NCBI GenBank assembly: GCA_029245665.1
Contig: JAQWOW010000007.1
Span: 1-6,474 of the forward strand
Length of the DNA: 6,474 nucleotides
Source: Polaribacter sp.
Lineage (GTDB): Bacteria > Bacteroidota > Bacteroidia > Flavobacteriales > Flavobacteriaceae
Direction: 5' to 3'
Within the stretch, counting starts at the first letter, position 1. Each line of letters starts with the position of its first letter. Below the pieces are notes generated by a model. That model had not been told where the DNA came from. It worked only from the letters and a program-made list of their open reading frames with translations, and did not search any database. A program made the position numbers and the translations under genes. Below, in pieces: positions 1 through 3,729 of the stretch.

Positions 1-1215
1 TTTCCAAATATCTGGTCTATATATGTCTTTGATTGTATTTGCATACCATGCTGCTGGTTTTGCATCTGGAATTTGACCCCATCTTCTCATTTGAGTTAAA
101 AACCAAATACCATCAGAATAAAAAGGAAATGTAGCATTGTACTTGTAGAATACATTGAAATCTGGCATTTCACGTTTGTCTCCTTTTTCAAACTCAAAAG
201 TTCCAGTCATAGAATTTGCTAAAACTGCTTCTGGCGCACCAACATATTGTGACATTGATAAGATTTTTACAGCTTCTTTTCTGTTTTCAGGTTTGTCTAA
301 CCATTTACCAGCTCTAATTAAAGCTTTGGTTACTGCTATCGCTGTATTTGGATTTTCGTCTATAAATTTCTGTGTCATAACAAAAACTTTCTCTGGGTTG
401 TTTTTCCAGATATCATAGTTTGTTACTACAGGAACACCAATTCCTTTAAATACCGCTTGCTGATTCCAAGGTTCACCAACACAATAACCATAAATAGTTC
501 CTGCTTCCAATGTTGCTGGCATCTGTGGCGGTGGTGTTACAGATAATAAAACTTCGGCATCAATTTGTCCTTGTACGTTTTCTTTGGTATACATTCCTGG
601 GTGAATTCCTGCTGCAGCTAGCCAATATCTAATTTCGTAATTGTGAGTTGATACAGGAAAAACCATTCCCATTTTAAATGCTTTACCAGCATTTTTATAT
701 TCAGTAATTACAGGTTTCAAAGCATCTGCTTTTATTGGATGAACCGGTTTCCCACTCCCGTCTTTTGGCACATTTGGTTTCATTTTAGACCAAACATCGT
801 TAGAAACTGTTATCCCATTTCCATTTAAATCCATAGAAAAAGGAGTTACTAATTTTGCTTGACGTCCAAAACCTGCACCAGCAGCAATTGGTTGACCTGC
901 TAACATGTGTGATCCATCTAATTGACCATCAATAACTCGGTCTAATACATTTTTCCAGTTAGATTGTGCTTCAACAGAAACAAATAATCCCTCATCTTCG
1001 AAAAATCCTTTTTCTTTGGCAATTGCCAAAGGAGCCATGTCTGTTAATTTGATAAACCCAAATTTTAATTGAGGTTTTTCAATGTCTAATTGTTTCGTTT
1101 TTGAAGTTTTTACAGCTTCAGTTTTTGTTTCTTTTTTAGTTTCTTTACCACCACAAGCAAATAATAATATTGCTGCCGGTAAAATGTAAGTTGATTTTTT
1201 AAATAGAGATTTCAT
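1..1215 (-). CDS. nrtA: NrtA/CmpA-family nitrate-binding lipoprotein of an ABC transporter (3' end cut by window edge)
   Basis: This is the substrate-binding component of a nitrate/nitrite (possibly bicarbonate or cyanate) ABC importer, anchored by lipid on the outer face of the cytoplasmic membrane. The frame is open from an ATG at 1215 to base 1, giving 405 codons with no stop; family members usually run to about 440 residues, so only a short C-terminal tail should be missing. Residues 1-20 form a lipoprotein signal peptide with a lipobox LFAC (Cys21), followed by a Lys/Thr/Glu-rich linker to about residue 45. Family hallmarks follow: GFIKLTDMAPLAIAKEKGFF (52-71), SNW (85-87), DGSHMLAGQP (100-109), STHNYEIRYWLAAAGI (199-214) and GYCVGEPW (253-260). 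The Trp in SNW and the His in STHNY sit where cyanobacterial NrtA has ligand-pocket residues. Neighbouring nitrate reductase favours nitrate as ligand. It lies behind its own predicted promoter, separated by a terminator from the upstream operon. The permease and ATPase genes are expected beyond the left edge. Confidence 0.93.
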   Translation of the reverse strand, partial: MKSLFKKSTYILPAAILLFACGGKETKKETKTEAVKTSKTKQLDIEKPQLKFGFIKLTDMAPLAIAKEKGFFEDEGLFVSVEAQSNWKNVLDRVIDGQLDGSHMLAGQPIAAGAGFGRQAKLVTPFSMDLNGNGITVSNDVWSKMKPNVPKDGSGKPVHPIKADALKPVITEYKNAGKAFKMGMVFPVSTHNYEIRYWLAAAGIHPGMYTKENVQGQIDAEVLLSVTPPPQMPATLEAGTIYGYCVGEPWNQQAVFKGIGVPVVTNYDIWKNNPEKVFVMTQKFIDENPNTAIAVTKALIRAGKWLDKPENRKEAVKILSMSQYVGAPEAVLANSMTGTFEFEKGDKREMPDFNVFYKYNATFPFYSDGIWFLTQMRRWGQIPDAKPAAWYANTIKDIYRPDIWK

Positions 1216-1261
1216 TTTTTTGTAAGTTTTATTAATCTACGTATTAATACTTATTTTTTGA

Positions 1262-1289
1262 CAAATATATACCTAGATAGTATTCTAAA
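1262..1289 (-). promoter_or_regulatory. Predicted Bacteroidetes-type promoter of nrtA
   Basis: On the minus strand, TATATTTG (1269-1262) matches the Bacteroidetes -7 consensus TAnnTTTG exactly. A weak -33 candidate, TTTAG (1289-1285), lies upstream with a spacer of about 15-16 bases, slightly short of the usual distance. Transcription would start near 1255-1258, leaving a leader of roughly 40 bases before the nrtA ATG at 1215. The -7 match is exact but such motifs occur by chance in AT-rich DNA; the position just upstream of a gene and downstream of a terminator supports it. Confidence 0.45.
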
Positions 1290-1292
1290 TAA

Positions 1293-1300
1293 TGATATCA
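1293..1300. promoter_or_regulatory. Short palindrome TGATATCA, possible operator for nrtA
   Basis: TGATATCA is a perfect 8-base palindrome centred about 39-42 bases upstream of the predicted nrtA start site, where Crp/Fnr-family activators often bind (class II position). On the minus strand it is preceded by TG (TGTGATATCA). It does not match the full E. coli FNR (TTGAT-N4-ATCAA) or CRP (TGTGA-N6-TCACA) sites, because the two halves lack a spacer. Assignment to the neighbouring regulator rests on position only. Confidence 0.2.
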
Positions 1301-1320
1301 CACAGATAAAAACCTCTTTT

Positions 1321-1350
1321 TAAACCATGTTGAAAGCTATGATAAACCAT
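1321..1350. repeat. 8-base direct repeat TAAACCAT, period 22
   Basis: TAAACCAT occurs at 1321-1328 and again at 1343-1350, so the copies lie 22 bases apart, close to two helical turns. They would be at about -65 to -95 relative to the predicted nrtA start site, a normal place for activator sites. An 8-base repeat in AT-rich DNA can arise by chance. Confidence 0.25.
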
Positions 1351-1446
1351 AATTTTTAAATATATAATTGATTACGAAGTAATTACAGAAAAAACAGCAT
1401 ACTTATATTTTGTACGTAGTTGTTGTTTTGAGAACTTTTATACTTA

Positions 1447-1483
1447 AAAAGACCTTTCAAGTTTTAATATTGAAAGGTCTTTT
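1447..1483 (-). terminator. Intrinsic terminator of the nitrate reductase-regulator operon
   Basis: Two perfectly complementary 14-base arms (1447-1460 and 1470-1483) with a GACCTTTCAA core flank a 9-base loop. On the minus strand the hairpin runs into TTTTTAAG, giving a short U-tract. It begins about 54 bases after the stop codon of the Crp/Fnr gene and upstream of the predicted nrtA promoter, so it should separate the two transcription units. The arms are A/T-rich at the base, so it could also work in the other direction, but no plus-strand gene needs it. Confidence 0.85.
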
Positions 1484-1536
1484 AAAAATTTAGTTTAGAT
1501 TCTTTATTTCAGGATAATGACGAGTATGGAACTATT

Positions 1537-2286
1537 TTAAGTGTCTAAAAAGTAGTTGTGTTCACTAATTTCGTTCTTTAAGTTTTGCACATTATTGATG
1601 CCTATTTTTTTTCCTTTTGCAGTGATTAGTCCTTCCTTTTTTAAAGTTGAAAAAATTCGGATAACTTGTTCTTCAGTAGTTCCTGCATAATCTGCGTATT
1701 CTTTTCTGCTTAAAGGCAGATTTAGAAATCCTCTCAAATTACCAAACTTTCTGTAAATATATAACAAGGTATCAATTACACGCTCACGAACCGTCATTTG
1801 AGAAATAGATTTTACTTTGTTTTCGCTTCTGTTGAGTTCGTTTGCATAGAACAACATCATATCATAAGTAATACTTGGATTCTCTAACAGTATTTTTTGT
1901 AAGTATTCTTTCGAAAAATAATACAACTCTGTGTCTTGTAAAGCTATTGCTCCAATAGAATAGTATTCTTGAGTTCCAAAACCACGATGACCAATAATTT
2001 CACAATCCTTAGCAAAACGTACAATTTGTTCTCGTCCGTTAATTCCAGTTCTAAAAACTTTTACGGTTCCTTTTTTGATAAAAAACAATCCATTTACAGG
2101 TGCACCTTCAATAATAAATTGTTGACCTTTTTTGCATTTTAAAACTGTATTCTGATCAGTATCATTGTTTAAAAGAACATCAGAATATTTGCGAACTAAA
2201 CAGTTTTCACCTTCACACAGGTTACAAGCATCAATTTGATTTCTCAAATCTTTTGAACGGTTCGTATATGGATGAATTGTTGACAT
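1537..2286 (-). CDS. Crp/Fnr-family transcriptional regulator with N-terminal cysteine cluster
   Basis: This is a 249-residue cytoplasmic DNA-binding regulator. After a short N-terminal extension comes C21-x2-C24-x4-C29, then a cyclic-nucleotide-binding-type beta-roll (about 48-135, with GQQFIIEGAPVNGLFFIKKG), a dimerisation helix (about 137-165) and a Crp-type winged helix-turn-helix (about 165-235). The recognition helix TTEEQVIRIF keeps the Glu206 and Arg210 that match E181/R185 of CRP and E209/R213 of FNR. The N-terminal cysteines resemble the FNR [4Fe-4S] ligands (C-x2-C-x5-C), but the position of FNR Cys122 is Tyr122 here; Cys51 and Cys95 are the other cysteines. The phosphate-binding motif that CRP uses for cAMP is absent. 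The gene starts 3 bases after the stop of the NiR-like rubredoxin gene, so it is co-transcribed with nitrate reductase and is likely the local regulator. The signal sensed (oxygen, NO, redox, none) cannot be told from sequence. Confidence 0.92.
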   Translation of the reverse strand: MSTIHPYTNRSKDLRNQIDACNLCEGENCLVRKYSDVLLNNDTDQNTVLKCKKGQQFIIEGAPVNGLFFIKKGTVKVFRTGINGREQIVRFAKDCEIIGHRGFGTQEYYSIGAIALQDTELYYFSKEYLQKILLENPSITYDMMLFYANELNRSENKVKSISQMTVRERVIDTLLYIYRKFGNLRGFLNLPLSRKEYADYAGTTEEQVIRIFSTLKKEGLITAKGKKIGINNVQNLKNEISEHNYFLDT

Positions 2287-2289
2287 TTT

Positions 2290-3729
2290 TTACACTTTTT
2301 TTAGCAGCATCACTTTTTTAAAACTTGTTTTTGGTGCCTCGCAAAGGGAACATTTATAGTTTTTCGGAAGGTTCTCAAAACGAGTGTTCTGAGGGATATT
2401 CTGAGTAATATCTCCATAAGCTTCATTATAAACTGTGAAACAGTCTTGACATTGATACACCTTTAATTCTCTAGTTTCTTTTTGAACTTCTGTAGTAGCA
2501 ATTTCTTCTTTTTCACTTCCTAATTGATCAAAATACAACTGACTTAATTCCATCAACAAACCAGGTAGTTCAACTTTATCTACATCTTGTACATGCATAA
2601 TATATTCTCTAGAGTTTGGGTCGAAATCTTTTGCATACAACAAGTTATAGGTATCTCTTGTTTGAAAGTTTCCAATCTTTTCTGGTTGTTTGTTTTTTTG
2701 AACAACCAGAGAAGTAAAGTAATAAGAGGTTTTACTGTAATCTGTAATTCCAAAAGTCAAGCCATAAGTACTGATATCATTCTGATCGAAATTGGCAACT
2801 AAGTATTTCTTTAAGTTTAAAGCATTCTCATTCGCCACTGGTAAATGCCAGTTCAATTCTAACATTGAGTGACGTACATTGATCCCTCTTTTCCCTAAAA
2901 ACTTTTCCCAAACTAATTTAGATTCTCTTGGAATTCCTTTTACCACAAAAGATTTCCAAGGTGTGATCGATATTTTACCAATCTTATTTTCCGAACATAA
3001 TTCACACATTTCCTTTAAAAATGAAATGTCGTATTTGTTATTTCTCCAATACAAGCCCAACCAGTATTTGTCCATTCCAATTTTATTCATCCCCTCAAAA
3101 TAAGGAAAAGGATAAAAAGGAACTTCTAATGGTTTGTCCACTGTTCTATTATTGGTATCTACAGCATCACTTACTAATTCGAAAATAGTTTCGATATCTT
3201 CTGGTTCTTCCTGAAGGATATTTTCTATGGCTTTTTCAATTTTATCTAAATCCCAGCTGTAAATTAATGCAGGATACATTTCTATTTTTTCCCATTCTGG
3301 AAGTCTTATGTATAAATACCAGTAATCTTCGTGAGCTGAGGCAATAAAATTGATATGCCCTGTAAACAGAGGTACTAAACGTTGTTTTGGGTCTGTAAGG
3401 TTTATTTTTAAAGTTGATTTGGATTTGAATTGCTCTAACAAATACAAGTATCTATCTCCCGTTAACCAAGAAGTGCTTGGAAAAATATCTGCACAAACGT
3501 AAGAAGACACAATATTTTCTATACCCGTTTCATCAGAACCAACAATGGTTAGTTTGTCAAATTTAGATAAATCTTCTTTTTTTGTTTTTTTGGGCAATAA
3601 GATATCTTGTCTTGAGCCAAAAGAAATGGTGTCTAGGCCTAAACTTTCTATAGATTCACAGATGTATTTCAATTCTCCAGGAGATAAAACTCCTCCTTTT
3701 ACAATAACTCTATTTAACTGATAACTCAT
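2290..3729 (-). CDS. Siroheme-less nitrite/sulfite reductase-like protein with C-terminal rubredoxin domain
   Basis: This is a 479-residue cytoplasmic protein (no signal peptide or membrane segment) that automatic annotation would probably call just rubredoxin. Residues about 5-45 look like a NiR/SiR ferredoxin-like half domain (GGVLSPGEL, then GSRQDILL, matching the TTRQ siroheme-side motif). Residues 60-150 resemble the first NiR/SiR half, 215-265 a second ferredoxin-like half (ITPWKSFVVKGI) and 270-345 the second half. The C-x5-C and C-x3-C motifs that bind the siroheme-linked [4Fe-4S] cluster are missing from both halves; the only cysteines before the rubredoxin are C24, C79, C242 and C245. 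A charged linker (about 403-422) leads to a complete rubredoxin (425-472) with C427-x2-C430 and C460-x2-C463. The start overlaps the upstream stop as ATGA; an AGGAG sits only 1 base before the ATG, and translational coupling is likely. Electron transfer in nitrate assimilation is the likely role; catalysis on nitrite is not expected. The NiR-fold reading comes from motif matching by eye. Confidence 0.85.
   Translation of the reverse strand: MSYQLNRVIVKGGVLSPGELKYICESIESLGLDTISFGSRQDILLPKKTKKEDLSKFDKLTIVGSDETGIENIVSSYVCADIFPSTSWLTGDRYLYLLEQFKSKSTLKINLTDPKQRLVPLFTGHINFIASAHEDYWYLYIRLPEWEKIEMYPALIYSWDLDKIEKAIENILQEEPEDIETIFELVSDAVDTNNRTVDKPLEVPFYPFPYFEGMNKIGMDKYWLGLYWRNNKYDISFLKEMCELCSENKIGKISITPWKSFVVKGIPRESKLVWEKFLGKRGINVRHSMLELNWHLPVANENALNLKKYLVANFDQNDISTYGLTFGITDYSKTSYYFTSLVVQKNKQPEKIGNFQTRDTYNLLYAKDFDPNSREYIMHVQDVDKVELPGLLMELSQLYFDQLGSEKEEIATTEVQKETRELKVYQCQDCFTVYNEAYGDITQNIPQNTRFENLPKNYKCSLCEAPKTSFKKVMLLKKV

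Larger units (their letters stand above)
1216..1536 (-). other. Intergenic region between the regulator gene and nrtA
   Basis: This 321-base gene-free stretch holds, in the direction of transcription, the 3' end of the regulator transcript, a strong hairpin terminator (1447-1483), about 100 AT-rich bases without clear signals, an 8-base direct repeat (1321-1350), a short palindrome (1293-1300), a predicted nrtA promoter (1262-1289) and an AT-rich leader. The leader contains a 10-base perfect palindrome, GTATTAATAC (1241-1250). The nrtA start is preceded by a run of A residues and no Shine-Dalgarno sequence, which is usual for Bacteroidetes. I see no small ORF or RNA gene here. Confidence 0.7.

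Noticed and set aside
155..418. Plus-strand open frame of 87 codons
   Set aside because: It is antisense to nrtA, whose translation gives a clear family match across the same bases; the plus-strand product has no recognisable motif.
1293..1300. TGATATCA as a canonical FNR or CRP operator
   Set aside because: FNR needs TTGAT-N4-ATCAA and CRP TGTGA-N6-TCACA; here the half-sites abut without a spacer and outer bases do not match, so it is kept only as a weak candidate.
1447..1483. Hairpin as a plus-strand terminator or attachment site
   Set aside because: No plus-strand gene ends here and there is no integrase or target duplication; its position after the regulator stop with a minus-strand U-tract fits a normal operon terminator.
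2587..3103. Two plus-strand open frames (71 and 74 codons) inside the NiR-like rubredoxin gene
   Set aside because: Both are antisense shadows of a well-supported coding region and have no promoter, ribosome site or motif of their own.
3726..3729. ATGA overlap as a possible frameshift joining the reductase and the NiR-like protein
   Set aside because: There is no slippery sequence; both genes have complete ends, and ATGA overlaps are common for translational coupling in operons.
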